In this document: positions 11,372-22,341 of the stretch, piece by piece
Position numbering within the stretch: position 1 is the stretch's first letter
Layout of the letters: every line of letters starts with the position of its first letter
From: Moorena sp. SS36440bin_2
GTDB taxonomy: Bacteria > Cyanobacteriota > Cyanobacteriia > Cyanobacteriales > Coleofasciculaceae
DNA length: 64,000 nt
NCBI GenBank assembly: GCA_011524395.1
Contig: WTKN01000217.1
Span: 35,349-99,348, forward strand
Direction: 5' to 3'
Notes under the pieces: model-generated
What the model was told of the DNA's origin: nothing
What the model saw: only the letters and a program-made list of their open reading frames with translations
Database searches by the model: none
Program-made: the position numbers and the translations under genes

Positions 11372-12166
11372 TTATTGGAACAGGCGGCGTAAGCGGCTAA
11401 TTAGGTTGTCGTGTTCTGCCATCAGGTCGAGGAAGGAAATATTTGCACCTTCTAAGCGTGCAGCAATGTTTTCAATGGCAATTCCAGGCAGGGTTTTCTT
11501 TTCTGATAAGATCAAGGGTTCCCCCTGATTACTGGAGACAATCACCCGTTCGTCATCGGGGATCACACCAATTAGGGGAATAGCAAGAATTTCTTGGACA
11601 TCTTGAACTGACATCATTTGATCCGCTTTTACCATTGTGGCTTTCAGGCGGTTGACAATTAAGCGGGTCTGCTTGATTCCTTCCGCTTCCAGTAAGCCAA
11701 TAACTCGGTCAGCATCCCGCACTGAAGTAATCTCTGGTGTAGCAACGATTAGGGCTTCAGTAGCTGCCGTAACTGCATTTTTAAACCCACTTTCGATTCC
11801 TGCTGGAGAGTCCACCAAGATGTACTCGTAATTCTTGGCTAACACCCCCAACAACTTTTTCATTTGGTTGGGGTTAACGGCTTCTTTGTTACGACTTTGG
11901 GCTGCCGGTAACAGGACTAGTCCTTCCTGCCGTTTGTCTTTGACCAAAGCCTGGTCTAAGCGGCACTGACCTGTTAATACTTCAATAGCCGTGTAGACTA
12001 CGCGATTTTCTAGTCCCAACAGCAGGTCTAAGTTTCTCAAACCAAAATCTGCATCCACTAAGGCAACTCGACGACCCAGACGAGCTAGGGCTAAACCTAG
12101 ATTGGCGGTAATGGTAGTTTTACCCACCCCTCCTTTGCCAGAGGTGACAACAATAATTCGACTCAT
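11372..12166 (-). CDS. minD: Septum site-determining ATPase MinD
   Basis: 264 residues. The deviant Walker A is [10 protein letters not shown] (Lys11 and Lys16), switch I/II are near [10 protein letters not shown] and [10 protein letters not shown], and the C-terminal amphipathic membrane anchor is [10 protein letters not shown]. Its ATG overlaps the minC stop as ATGA (12163-12166), indicating translational coupling. It recruits MinC to the membrane and is displaced by MinE. Confidence 0.97.
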   Translation of the reverse strand: MSRIIVVTSGKGGVGKTTITANLGLALARLGRRVALVDADFGLRNLDLLLGLENRVVYTAIEVLTGQCRLDQALVKDKRQEGLVLLPAAQSRNKEAVNPNQMKKLLGVLAKNYEYILVDSPAGIESGFKNAVTAATEALIVATPEITSVRDADRVIGLLEAEGIKQTRLIVNRLKATMVKADQMMSVQDVQEILAIPLIGVIPDDERVIVSSNQGEPLILSEKKTLPGIAIENIAARLEGANISFLDLMAEHDNLISRLRRLFQ

Positions 12167-12957
12167 GAATTCAACGACAAGTGGGTTTTAGCAACATCAG
12201 CAGCTCTAGCAATACGAATCCCAAGGGAAGTCACGTAGGCTACTTCAGGATAGTACTGAAGCGGCGGTGTCTCCGGTGCCCTAGCTACAGCATCAGCAAT
12301 CCGCAACTGGGTGGGTTCCATTTTTAATGCCATAATCCGACATTTTCGATTACCATTCGCACCGGCGTGGGCAATGCCTCGTAGATGCCCCCAAACAAAT
12401 ATATCCCCAGCTGCGATCAATGCACCACCAGGGTTCAAGTCTCCTATTATAACAATAGTGCCAGGGTGACGAATCTCTATACCAGAACGCACGGTCATTT
12501 GTAAGTACAGAGGTTCTGCGAGTAATTCAGTAGGTTCATCAATCTTCTGATTCAAAGAGTACTTAGGAGTTTCTTGTTCTACTGAGTACCCAGCAGCTGC
12601 AGCAGCGACAGCGGTTTGTCGGCGCGTGGTGTAAACTCGCTTTAGCCTTAACTGGACTGCCCCAAGGGCATCAGCGATCGCTTGTAGCTTCATCCCATCC
12701 AGCAATTGATCCCCAGCCATCAGATGGACACTGGATTCAGGCTGCCAAAAGCGCTCTCCAGCATTGAGGCGATGCTTGAATTGTTCCCATAGGTCTAACC
12801 AATTGGCAATACTAGGGTTTTTAGTGGCTGGTGGCAAGATCAACAACAGCCGTTTCCCTTCACTTTTTAAGCGAACTTGCCCTTGGCAGTTAACTACCGA
12901 GTTACGGTCGTTGGAAACCGTTGAAACTAGTGATGGTTGGGGAGAATCAGAAGTCAT
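12163..12957 (-). CDS. minC: Septum site-determining protein MinC
   Basis: 264 residues. The C-terminal beta-helix domain is clear: RSGIEIRHPGTIVIIGDLN, then GGALIAAGDIFVWGHLRG and AHAGANGN, the surface that binds MinD and FtsZ. The N-terminal FtsZ-inhibiting domain is less conserved, and a low-complexity Ala-rich linker (AVAAAAAGYSVEQE) joins them. It is the first gene of minCDE. The start at 12957 is the first Met and gives a typical cyanobacterial length. Confidence 0.95.
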   Translation of the reverse strand: MTSDSPQPSLVSTVSNDRNSVVNCQGQVRLKSEGKRLLLILPPATKNPSIANWLDLWEQFKHRLNAGERFWQPESSVHLMAGDQLLDGMKLQAIADALGAVQLRLKRVYTTRRQTAVAAAAAGYSVEQETPKYSLNQKIDEPTELLAEPLYLQMTVRSGIEIRHPGTIVIIGDLNPGGALIAAGDIFVWGHLRGIAHAGANGNRKCRIMALKMEPTQLRIADAVARAPETPPLQYYPEVAYVTSLGIRIARAADVAKTHLSLNS

Positions 12958-13147
12958 TCAACAAGGAGCTAGATTGGTTAACGCACCGAAGATAGATTCT
13001 TTCGTGATCATACCTTCTTCAGCAAGTTCTGGTAGATAACTGTTGAGAATTTGAGGTAATGGTGGTAGGGAGCAAAAGGGCAAGATACTTATATAATGCT
13101 ATTGCTCTGTTACCCCACACCCACAACCGATATCCTGTCAAACATTC

Positions 13148-14470
13148 TTACTGTGTACTCAATCGACGGTAAACCGTCACCAAGCCATTCACATCTCCCA
13201 CATTGCCAGGAAATAGCACTACAGGTAAATTAGGAAACTGGGGATGGTCAGCAGAGGTTAGTACCATTGAGCATCCAGGAAGGATCTGACCCAATAGTCG
13301 TGCTGACCTCAAAGCCAAGCCAGTACTTAAGACATCATTAGAGGTAATACCCCCTTTACTGATTAAAAACCCAATATCTTTAGGTAATCCCCTCACTATA
13401 TCCATCAATAAGCCTGAAACTACTGCTCCAAAGGCCAGCCGTTTCTGCACATCCTCAAAAACCAATTCCTGACGAGAGGTATACACCACTGGTGTCTTAC
13501 CAGCACTGTGAATTTCCTGAACGCGATCGAGAAGACTTGCCAAAAGTTTTGCCCGTTGCTGTTCGGATTCATCTAGTAAATTGGCTACATTGACTTCAAT
13601 CCCGCCAATCCCAGATGAGCCCAATAGCTGCTCCAGCTGTTGGGTAGTCTTTTTAACGTGGGAACCCACAATCACAGCTCCTGGTTTCCCCTCTCGGACA
13701 TACTGAGCCATATCCATAGGGGACACGGGTTGGGGGCCAAGACTAGCAAGGGAGGTTAAAATACTAGCAGCAGAGCGAAACAAAAAGCGTTTACCTTGGC
13801 CAGCAGCCTTCAGGACATCTGCCGCAAATTGATCTAAATCCCCTTGGGTTTCCCCATCCACAACGCCACACTGGTTATTGGAGAGTTTTACAAGGCGCTC
13901 CAAGGTACCGTTACGAATATCTGCTAGTAAAAACCCCTCGACCGCATCAGCCTTGATCTGACCTTTGGTCTTTTCTTGGACATAATCGGGTAAGTAACTA
14001 TGGCGATACCCAAATACCGAGTCACGGGCAAACTCAGTTTCATGCACCGGGGTTCTAATACCATCAATGATTAGGTAATGCACACTATCGACAGTGACTC
14101 GTCCGCCCTCAAAGAATGCGGGGACTAAGAAATGGGCATCAAAGGGTCCGACTTCCTGAGCAATTACATCAGTTTCGACAGGATAATGCCCCCGCAAGGT
14201 GGAGTCAGAGCGACTGACTACCATAAAATCTTTTATTCCTTCAGCGTCTATGGCCATTTTGAGGTTATGGCAAACTTCCCGAGTCACAGTTGCTGCTTGC
14301 TCTGGGTTAAGAGCTCTGGTATTAGTAAGAATAAAAAAGATTGGGGAGTTATCCCTTAGTCCTAGCCGCAATGTATCCACATCCCAGTGCATCAGCAACA
14401 AGCAGCTGTGAACGGTTTGGGAGCCAGTCGGATCATCATCGAGGACAATAATTTTTGGTTTTTTGCTCAT
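13148..14470 (-). CDS. Four-carbon acid sugar kinase family protein
   Basis: 440 residues. The N-terminal domain begins IIVLDDDPTGSQTVH, the substrate-side signature of this family (formerly DUF1537). The C-terminal nucleotide-binding domain carries ISKGGITSNDVLSTGL. Characterised relatives phosphorylate D-threonate, L-threonate or D-erythronate, but the substrate here is not determinable. It stands alone, without the aldolase or dehydrogenase partners usual in other bacteria. AGGA lies only one base before the ATG, so the ribosome-binding site is imperfect. Confidence 0.88.
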   Translation of the reverse strand: MSKKPKIIVLDDDPTGSQTVHSCLLLMHWDVDTLRLGLRDNSPIFFILTNTRALNPEQAATVTREVCHNLKMAIDAEGIKDFMVVSRSDSTLRGHYPVETDVIAQEVGPFDAHFLVPAFFEGGRVTVDSVHYLIIDGIRTPVHETEFARDSVFGYRHSYLPDYVQEKTKGQIKADAVEGFLLADIRNGTLERLVKLSNNQCGVVDGETQGDLDQFAADVLKAAGQGKRFLFRSAASILTSLASLGPQPVSPMDMAQYVREGKPGAVIVGSHVKKTTQQLEQLLGSSGIGGIEVNVANLLDESEQQRAKLLASLLDRVQEIHSAGKTPVVYTSRQELVFEDVQKRLAFGAVVSGLLMDIVRGLPKDIGFLISKGGITSNDVLSTGLALRSARLLGQILPGCSMVLTSADHPQFPNLPVVLFPGNVGDVNGLVTVYRRLSTQ

Positions 14471-14970
14471 TTCCTAAGCCTGTCATTGAAATCAGTTATT
14501 TACGATGGTAATCGGGAATGGCTAATTGCTGATTGTGATAGCAATGGTTCTAATGATTAGGACATCAAGCTAAATCAATCAGGATATTTATATAAAAAAA
14601 TAATAGCACAATTACATTTCAAAAAGCACAAAATAATACCCAAATAATTATTTAAATATTAACTAGATAAAATGCTGTTATTTTAGCTATAATAAACTTT
14701 GACTTGTTGATTGTTAGACCTTGAAAAATCTTAAGATTATATATAGCTTTATGGATAGTTGATAAGGTAAAAAAACAGCTATAATTATAAGTATATACCA
14801 ATGAAAACTAATCCTTTATCAGTAGTTGGAATTCCCTAAATTTCCCCACTACCTAGTTTAAGGAGGATGTTAACGTTTAATTTATATAATTGCTATATAA
14901 TAAGGGGTAACTAAGCAGCAAAAATTTACAGTTTATAAACTATTTGTCCACTATATTGTCACTATAAATT
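14471..14970. other. A/T-rich divergent intergenic region
   Basis: 500 bp between the divergently transcribed sugar kinase and lysS, very rich in A and T, with no ORF or recognisable RNA. It presumably carries both promoters. AAGGAGGATG at about 14860 is a Shine-Dalgarno-like string, but it is not followed by a sustained frame. Confidence 0.6.
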
Positions 14971-16689
14971 ATGTCAGACCAATCCCGTCCAGAACCACAA
15001 AGCACTTCAACTCTAGAAGAAATTCGCGCCACACGGCTTGACAAAGTTGAACAACTTAAAGCAGAAGGATTAATTCCCTATGCCTATAATTGGGAATCTA
15101 CAGCTCAGGCTGCAGAATTGCAGCAAAACTATGCTGATCTAGGCAATGGCGAAGAAGTAGATGTGGAAGTGGCTGTTGCTGGTCGGATTATAGCTCGTCG
15201 TGTTTTTGGTAAATTAGCTTTCTTCAACATTCAGGATGAGACTGGTACAATTCAGCTTTACCTGGATAAAAAGAGAATCACTGCTAAAATGGCAGACCTT
15301 CCCAATGCTTTTAATATTCTAAAAAAACTCACTGATACTGGCGATATTATTGGCGCAAAAGGAACTATCAAGCGCACGGAGAAAGGGGAACTATCTATTT
15401 ACGTCAAGGAGTATGATATCCTGACTAAATCTCTGTTACCTTTGCCAGATAAATGGCATGGTTTGACCGATACAGAAAAGCGCTATCGTCAACGTTATGT
15501 TGACCTAATTGTTAATCCTGATGTCCGGGAAACCTTTCGTCGTCGTGCCAAAATAACTGCTTCTATTCGGCACTATTTAAACCAACAGGATTTTATTGAA
15601 ATTGAAACTCCGGTACTTCAGAGTGAGGCTGGTGGTGCAGATGCCCGTCCTTTTATTACCTACCACAACACCTTACAAATGGACTTGTATCTGCGTATTG
15701 CTACCGAGTTGCATCTGAAGCGACTAATTGTTGGTGGTTTTGAAAAGGTGTATGAGTTGGGGCGTGTCTTCCGCAATGAAGGAATTTCGACTCGTCACAA
15801 TCCGGAATTCACCATGATTGAAATCTATCAGGCTTACGCTGATTATAATCAGATGATGGTGTTGACGGAAAATCTGATCAGTAATGCTGCTAAGGAAGTG
15901 TTAGGTACACTAACTATTAACTACCAAGGTGAAGTAATTGATCTAACTCCTCCTTGGCGTAAAGTAACGATGCACGAGTTAGTCAAAGAGCAAACCGGTT
16001 TAGATTTTGAGAAATTCACCGACATTGAGCAGGCAAAAGCAGCAGCGAAAGATGCTGGTGTGGAGGTTCCCAATGATTGCTATTCTATTGGCAAATTGCT
16101 CAATGAAGCCTTTGAGCAGAAGGTAGAAGAAACCTTAATTCAACCGACTTTTGTTCTGGATTATCCTGTGGAAATCTCTCCCCTCACTAAACCCCATCGC
16201 TCAAAATCAGGTTTAGTGGAACGGTTTGAATTGTTTATAGTGGGAAGAGAAACAGCAAACAGTTATTCTGAGTTAACTGATCCTATAGATCAACGGCAAC
16301 GACTAGAAGCTCAAGCAGCCAGGAAAGCAGCAGGAGATTTGGAAGCTCAAGATGTTGATGAAGACTTTCTCGCTGCTCTGGAGTACGGTATGCCTCCCAC
16401 TGGTGGTTTAGGTATTGGTATTGACCGTTTAATTATGCTACTCACTAATTCACCTAGTATTCGAGATGTGATTGCTTTCCCATTGCTGAAAAGTACCAGC
16501 GCTGTGATTAAATCCTGCGACTACGACGTAGACAAAAAAATTCTTCGGGTTGAATTCAATAATGGTAGTATCTACAAGTATCGAGATGTACCAGAGGAAA
16601 TCTACAAAGGTTTGAAAGATAATCCTTCTATCGGTCAGTATTTTAATACCCATATCCGCGAAAAATATGGCTTCGACCGAGAAATTTAG
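14971..16689 (+). CDS. lysS: Lysyl-tRNA synthetase with C-terminal KTSC domain
   Basis: 572 residues, class II LysRS. The N-terminal OB-fold anticodon domain includes [19 protein letters not shown]. Class II motif 2 is [16 protein letters not shown] and motif 3 is [20 protein letters not shown]. The core ends at about residue 508. The last 60 residues ([20 protein letters not shown], then [20 protein letters not shown] and SIGQYFN) form a KTSC domain, a family named after LysRS C-termini with a central YxY motif (here YKY) and unknown, possibly RNA-binding, function. Standard LysRS are about 500 residues. The enzyme charges tRNA-Lys in the cytoplasm. Confidence 0.97.
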   Translation: MSDQSRPEPQSTSTLEEIRATRLDKVEQLKAEGLIPYAYNWESTAQAAELQQNYADLGNGEEVDVEVAVAGRIIARRVFGKLAFFNIQDETGTIQLYLDKKRITAKMADLPNAFNILKKLTDTGDIIGAKGTIKRTEKGELSIYVKEYDILTKSLLPLPDKWHGLTDTEKRYRQRYVDLIVNPDVRETFRRRAKITASIRHYLNQQDFIEIETPVLQSEAGGADARPFITYHNTLQMDLYLRIATELHLKRLIVGGFEKVYELGRVFRNEGISTRHNPEFTMIEIYQAYADYNQMMVLTENLISNAAKEVLGTLTINYQGEVIDLTPPWRKVTMHELVKEQTGLDFEKFTDIEQAKAAAKDAGVEVPNDCYSIGKLLNEAFEQKVEETLIQPTFVLDYPVEISPLTKPHRSKSGLVERFELFIVGRETANSYSELTDPIDQRQRLEAQAARKAAGDLEAQDVDEDFLAALEYGMPPTGGLGIGIDRLIMLLTNSPSIRDVIAFPLLKSTSAVIKSCDYDVDKKILRVEFNNGSIYKYRDVPEEIYKGLKDNPSIGQYFNTHIREKYGFDREI

Positions 16690-16783
16690 TGTAAGGATTC
16701 AGCCCAAGGCTCATCAGCCATAATCTAGTCACTTGGTCTTGGATTATAAGTTAAAAGGTCAGATTACAATTTAGTTCTTAATC

Positions 16784-16820
16784 AGCGATTAGCTAACCTT
16801 GTGCAAAGCTAATCGCTTTT
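16784..16820 (+). terminator. Terminator downstream of lysS
   Basis: AGCGATTAGCT (16784-16794) pairs with AGCTAATCGCT (16807-16817), followed by a short T-run. It lies about 95 bp after the lysS stop. Confidence 0.75.
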
Positions 16821-16995
16821 AGCTTAGATAGATTAAGGTAAAGCATTGACAAATAAACAAAAATGTGAATATGCAAGGATTGATAGTGCGATCGCTAAAA
16901 GTCATCGGTCATTTGTCAAAGACTTTTGAATTTTTCATTAACAATGAACAGGTAACAGTTAACAATAAAGAATTAGCAGTACAACCTGTAGCTAG

Positions 16996-18636
<1,641 letters not shown>

Positions 18637-19289
18637 GGTTTTGATGGTAACGTTTGCCTTTAAAGTTTGAAGGGAAATCCTCAAACCCAGTTAAACAAAG
18701 CAACATGGGTAATAGGTAATTAGGTAAGCATTCAGCTATCAGCTATCAGCCAGCCATTCGCGTAGCGTGGCCAACTGCCAAGGCTGACGGCTGAACGCGC
18801 ACGCGTGGCCAAAGGCCTTCGGCACCTCAAGTAGCGCATATGCTTACTTGGTACAACCCCGACCATTTACCTATTACCTATAATCCTTTAGCAAAATGAA
18901 TAACTATCTCGGTAATAGTGGATAGCCTAGATTCCAATAGCCACATATTTTTATTCCTAGAGGTGCGGACCTCGAAAAATTTTTATCATTGTTTTATTTA
19001 GCTGATCTCAACAGATAGTTTTTGGATATTTCCTCAAGTAAAGAAATAGCTGGCTACATTTCAACATTATTTATTGTAAATTAGTTAATAAATTAACTAA
19101 TTTACAATACTCTTGTATTAACCATTTTTGCACCACAGTACATTGATTGGGGCAAAACCTTGCTTGCACACCTCAATAACTGAATGAAAGAGGGACTGAA
19201 TGAAAAAGATTATTCTTTAACCCCGATTTATTATAACCCCTCACTGTTTTGAGGGAGGGAAAAATTCCTCATTCATAATTATTAGCTTA
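18637..19289. other. Intergenic stretch with GCGTAGCG-type palindromic repeat
   Basis: No gene seen. At about 18730-18840 there is a palindrome-rich block containing iterated CAGCTAT, TTCGCGTAGCGTGGCC and GTGGCCAAAGGCC. These units recur at 2535, 56557, 61850-62045 and 63850 in this window. The rest is A/T-rich sequence leading into the leader of the first paralogue of the tandem array. Confidence 0.65.
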
Positions 19290-19629
19290 CTGATGTTATA
19301 TAATAATCAGTTTTTGCTCAGGACTAACTCAGTGAATTTTTCATAAATTTTTATAAATTTTTCATAAAAATCCCTATTTTGATAGTGACATTTACGGATT
19401 TTTATGCAATTTATATTAATGGTAGGTTTTTTTGTAAGTCAAAACGCCAAAGAAAAATATGAAGCCTGGAACCAAACTAGTTTTTTGACTAGGTCATCTG
19501 TTAGGGGTTGGATGTGATCAGGGAATCGTTAGCCAGTCAAACTCTAGAAAAGGCTTCAAAACATTTATCTAGTGAAACTGGATAAATTTGAACAGGGCAT
19601 CTTTGAACTATTAAAGAGGGTGTTTTCGC

Positions 19630-19691
19630 CTTATCGATGTATCTAGAAACATGTATCTAGAAAGCTACTGTAGTCTAGATACATCGATAAG
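19630..19691. repeat. 18-bp perfect inverted repeat in leader 1
   Basis: CTTATCGATGTATCTAGA at 19630-19647 and its exact inverse at 19674-19691, with a 26-nt spacer that itself contains another direct ATGTATCTAGA. The same element is at 21983-22026, 26341-26402 and 28821-28882. Confidence 0.9.
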
Positions 19692-19778
19692 CATGATTAA
19701 ATTTGCCCCAAAAGTTCACAGATAAAGTGCGCAAACTCTTATCTCATTTCATGCTAGGGACGTTTAGTAATGCCAGTG

Positions 19779-19879
19779 TCTTGATGCAAAGCTTGAGTGG
19801 GGGTAACCACGGCACAGCGCGAGTGGGGGTTACCCCCGCAGGTCGGCACTGCTTCCTCTGTTCCCTTGCTGCATCTATT
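19779..19879. mobile_element. 101-bp dispersed hairpin element, copy in leader 1
   Basis: Inserted between AATGCCAGTG and TTGTAAGTT, which are directly joined in leader 4 (and, with one change, leader 5). It starts TCTTGATGCAAAGC and ends TTGCTGCATCTATT, so GATGCA/TGCATC form short imperfect terminal inverted repeats. It contains two GAGTGGGGGT blocks and no ORF. Related copies are at 22114-22214, 44639-44700 and 56931-56980. Confidence 0.75.
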
Positions 19880-20002
19880 TTGTAAGTTAAACATCCCGTG
19901 ATTTACTGAGTTGGGATGGAGTAATTAGAAATTTTTTGGTGCATCAGGACTAAAAAGAAAAGCCAACCACTGTAAACATAACTTTTGGGAAAAAACGATC
20001 TT

Positions 20003-21307
20003 ATGGTTCTGATTCAAGCAGAAAGCGATCGCGTAACACGAGTAAACTACATTAGTGAAACTATTAGTGACGATGCTTTCAACGTTGAACTTGTCCGAAT
20101 AGAAAACTTTGATGACCCGGTTGAACAACCCGGTCTGCTTACATTTACATGGACAGCAGAGGATGGAGCAGCTGGTAAGTACGATATTAGTATTGCCTAC
20201 TTTGACGAAAATGATGGGAACTCTCCCCTGACATTTAGTGTCAACGGACAGGAAGTTGGTACCTATGTTTACGACATAAACTTACCTGGGCTTACAGCTG
20301 ACCGAAGTACTTATGTCCCTTTAAGCGGTGCCAATGAAGGCACGCTAACTGCTGAGGCTAATCCCAATGCCATTTTTAAGGACGTAGACCTTGCTCCAGA
20401 TGATGTAATAGAAATCTCGGTACTGGCAGATAGCATTAGTAATGATGCTAATTTCGAATTAGGGCGAATTGATGCCATTGAAATTACCCCAGCTGAAGAG
20501 ATTATCCCCAGTTTAGATCTGTTTTGGCATAATCCTGTCAGCAGACAAATTGGTGCGTGGACTCTAAATGAGGAAGGCACTAGCGTTGAGACGACCGCGT
20601 TCATTACCGATCAAAGTGGTGAGGAGGTATTGTTACCAGAAGAGAGTCCATTGGAAGGCCGTGGTGTTATAGATTTAGGCGATGGTAACAGGAATCTTCT
20701 GTGGCGTGATACGGTGACCGGCGGTGTTGCAATTTGGAAGATGGAAGGCTCTGAGTTCCAGGAGGCAATAACTATTGACCCACCAGCAGATGGCCCAGGT
20801 TCAAACCTCGACTGGGAAATCCGTGGCACCGGAGATGTTAACAGTGGTGGTGGAGAAGAAATCTTCTGGTACAACACATCTACTGGAGACATTGCTGTTT
20901 CCGAGATAGATGAAAGCGGGTTTGGGAATGCTACGTTTATTACGGATACCAGTAATCAGGCGATGATTATATCACCTGAAAATGACTGGCAGTTACTTGC
21001 GGCTGGAGACATGGATGGCGATGGTGATGCAGATGCTATCTGGGAAAATATGACTACCAAACAGTTTGCCTACTGGAACCTCGAAGGTACTGTTTACCAG
21101 AACCCAGTGCTGATCGATTCCCCAGCGGCAGACGGTGGTTGGGAATTCCGTGGTGCCTATGACGCTAACAACGATGGTATTGATGATTTCTTCTTCCGTA
21201 ATTCCCTTTCTGGACAGAATGGCATCTGGATGATCCAGAATGACTCAGTGGATCAATTTGTTTCTATCACTCCGGTGGAAGATACTAACTTCTCCTTATA
21301 CGTCTAG
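20003..21307 (+). CDS. Array copy 1: CBM6-like plus FG-GAP-like propeller protein
   Basis: 434 residues from the ATG at 20003. A TTG 18 bp upstream is in frame, but GGGAAA lies at ribosome-binding distance from the ATG and an in-frame TAA just before the TTG rules out a longer protein. Residues 1-150 begin LIQAES and contain GKYDISIAYFDENDGNSPLT and VNGQEV, resembling family 6/35 carbohydrate-binding beta-sandwiches. From about 160, five blade-like repeats occur (LFWHN, LLWRDTVTGGVAIW, IFWYNTSTGDIAV, AIWENMTTKQFAYW, FFFRN). Ca2+-type loops DMDGDGDADA and DANNDGIDDF precede the last two. No signal peptide is visible. It ends DTNFSLYV. Probably a cell-surface or matrix sugar-binding protein; function is inferred. 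Confidence 0.85.
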   Translation: MVLIQAESDRVTRVNYISETISDDAFNVELVRIENFDDPVEQPGLLTFTWTAEDGAAGKYDISIAYFDENDGNSPLTFSVNGQEVGTYVYDINLPGLTADRSTYVPLSGANEGTLTAEANPNAIFKDVDLAPDDVIEISVLADSISNDANFELGRIDAIEITPAEEIIPSLDLFWHNPVSRQIGAWTLNEEGTSVETTAFITDQSGEEVLLPEESPLEGRGVIDLGDGNRNLLWRDTVTGGVAIWKMEGSEFQEAITIDPPADGPGSNLDWEIRGTGDVNSGGGEEIFWYNTSTGDIAVSEIDESGFGNATFITDTSNQAMIISPENDWQLLAAGDMDGDGDADAIWENMTTKQFAYWNLEGTVYQNPVLIDSPAADGGWEFRGAYDANNDGIDDFFFRNSLSGQNGIWMIQNDSVDQFVSITPVEDTNFSLYV

Positions 21308-21353
21308 GATAGTCAGCAGCTAGATTTACTGTTGTAATTAATGTCAAGACAAA

Positions 21354-21394
21354 CCCACCCCTTCTGCTTAAGTTCAAGGGGTGGGCTGTTTTTT
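21354..21394 (+). terminator. Terminator of array copy 1
   Basis: CCCACCCCTT (21354-21363) pairs with AAGGGGTGGG (21376-21385), followed by CTG and six T. The same hairpin is conserved after all five paralogues. Confidence 0.88.
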
Positions 21395-21982
21395 GACTTA
21401 AATCTGAGTCTAATCTTTCCGAGTGTCAGCGGCATTCCCATCTAATTCTCAGAAACGAGATCTCCAAGGCATTTACCCTTCTGTTAAGCCTTTTTGCCCC
21501 ACAGTCAATTCAATGGTGCAAAAACTTGGATCGACACTTAATGACTTAATTAAATAGGGACTTAATGAAAAAGAGAATTATTTCACCCAGATTTGATATA
21601 AGCCCTAACCTAAGCAATTCAGCTTATATTCTTAGGTGACTTGATATTATATAATAATGATTTTTTTTGATCAGTACCAACTCAGTAAATTTTTTCTAGA
21701 TTTTTATAAATTTTTCATAAAAAGCCCTATTTTGATAGTGACATTTACGGATTTTTATGCAATTTATACTAATGGTAGGTTTTTTGGTCAGTGAAAACGC
21801 CAAAGAAAAATAGGAAGCCTGGAACCAAACTAGTTTTTTGACTAGGTCATCTTTTAGGGGTGGATTTTGATCAGGGAATCGTTAGCCAGTCAAACTCTAG
21901 AAAAGGCTTCAAACTATTTATCTAGTGAAACTGGATAAATTTGAACAGGGCATCTTTGAACTATTAAAGAGGGTGTTTTCGC

Positions 21983-22026
21983 CTTATCGATGTATCTAGA
22001 AACATCTATCTAGATACATCGATAAG
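21983..22026. repeat. 18-bp perfect inverted repeat in leader 2
   Basis: The same 18-bp arms as at 19630, here separated by 8 nt. It would form a compact stem-loop if transcribed. Confidence 0.9.
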
Positions 22027-22113
22027 CATGATTAAATTTGCCCCAAAAGTTCACAGATAAAGTGCGCAAACTCTTATCTCATCTCATGCTAGGGACGTTT
22101 AGTAATGCCAGTG

Positions 22114-22214
22114 TCTTGATCCAAAGCGTGAGTGGGGGTAACCATGGCAAAGCGCGAGTGGGGGTTACCCCCACAGGTCGGCGCTGCTTCCTCTGTTCCC
22201 TTGCTGCATCTATT
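22114..22214. mobile_element. 101-bp dispersed hairpin element, copy in leader 2
   Basis: Same length, insertion point and flanks as the copy at 19779-19879, with several point differences (for example GATCCAAAGC for GATGCAAAGC). Presence at the identical site means it was inserted before the duplication, or was spread by conversion between leaders 1 and 2. Confidence 0.75.
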
Positions 22215-22341
22215 TTGTAAGTTACACATTCCGTGATTTACTGAGTTGGGATGGAATATTTAAAAATTTTTTGGTGCATCAGGACTGAAAAGAAAAGCCG
22301 ACCATTGTAAACACAAATAACTTTTGGGAGTAAACCATCTT

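Larger units (their letters stand above)
19290..20002 (+). promoter_or_regulatory. Conserved leader of array copy 1
   Basis: About 0.7 kb of non-coding DNA whose order of motifs is shared with the leaders of copies 2, 4 and 5. The order is TATATAATAAT; an A/T tract; a CATTTACGGA-type block; AAGCCTGGAACCAAACTA; the small palindrome ATCTAGTGAAACTGGAT; an 18-bp inverted repeat (19630-19691); AAAAGTTCACAGA; GAGTTGGGATGGAGTAATTA; and a final TTTTGGGAAAA before the ATG. It holds promoter and ribosome-binding functions by position. A 101-bp element is inserted at 19779-19879. Confidence 0.7.
21641..22341 (+). promoter_or_regulatory. Conserved leader of array copy 2
   Basis: Same block order as leader 1 and highly similar over its whole length, including the 101-bp insertion at 22114-22214. 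The inverted repeat here is shortened: arms at 21983-22000 and 22009-22026, with only 8 nt between, so about 18 nt of the spacer has been lost. It ends TTTTGGGAG-TAAACCATCTT-ATG, giving a GGGAG ribosome-binding site 11 nt before the start. Confidence 0.7.
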
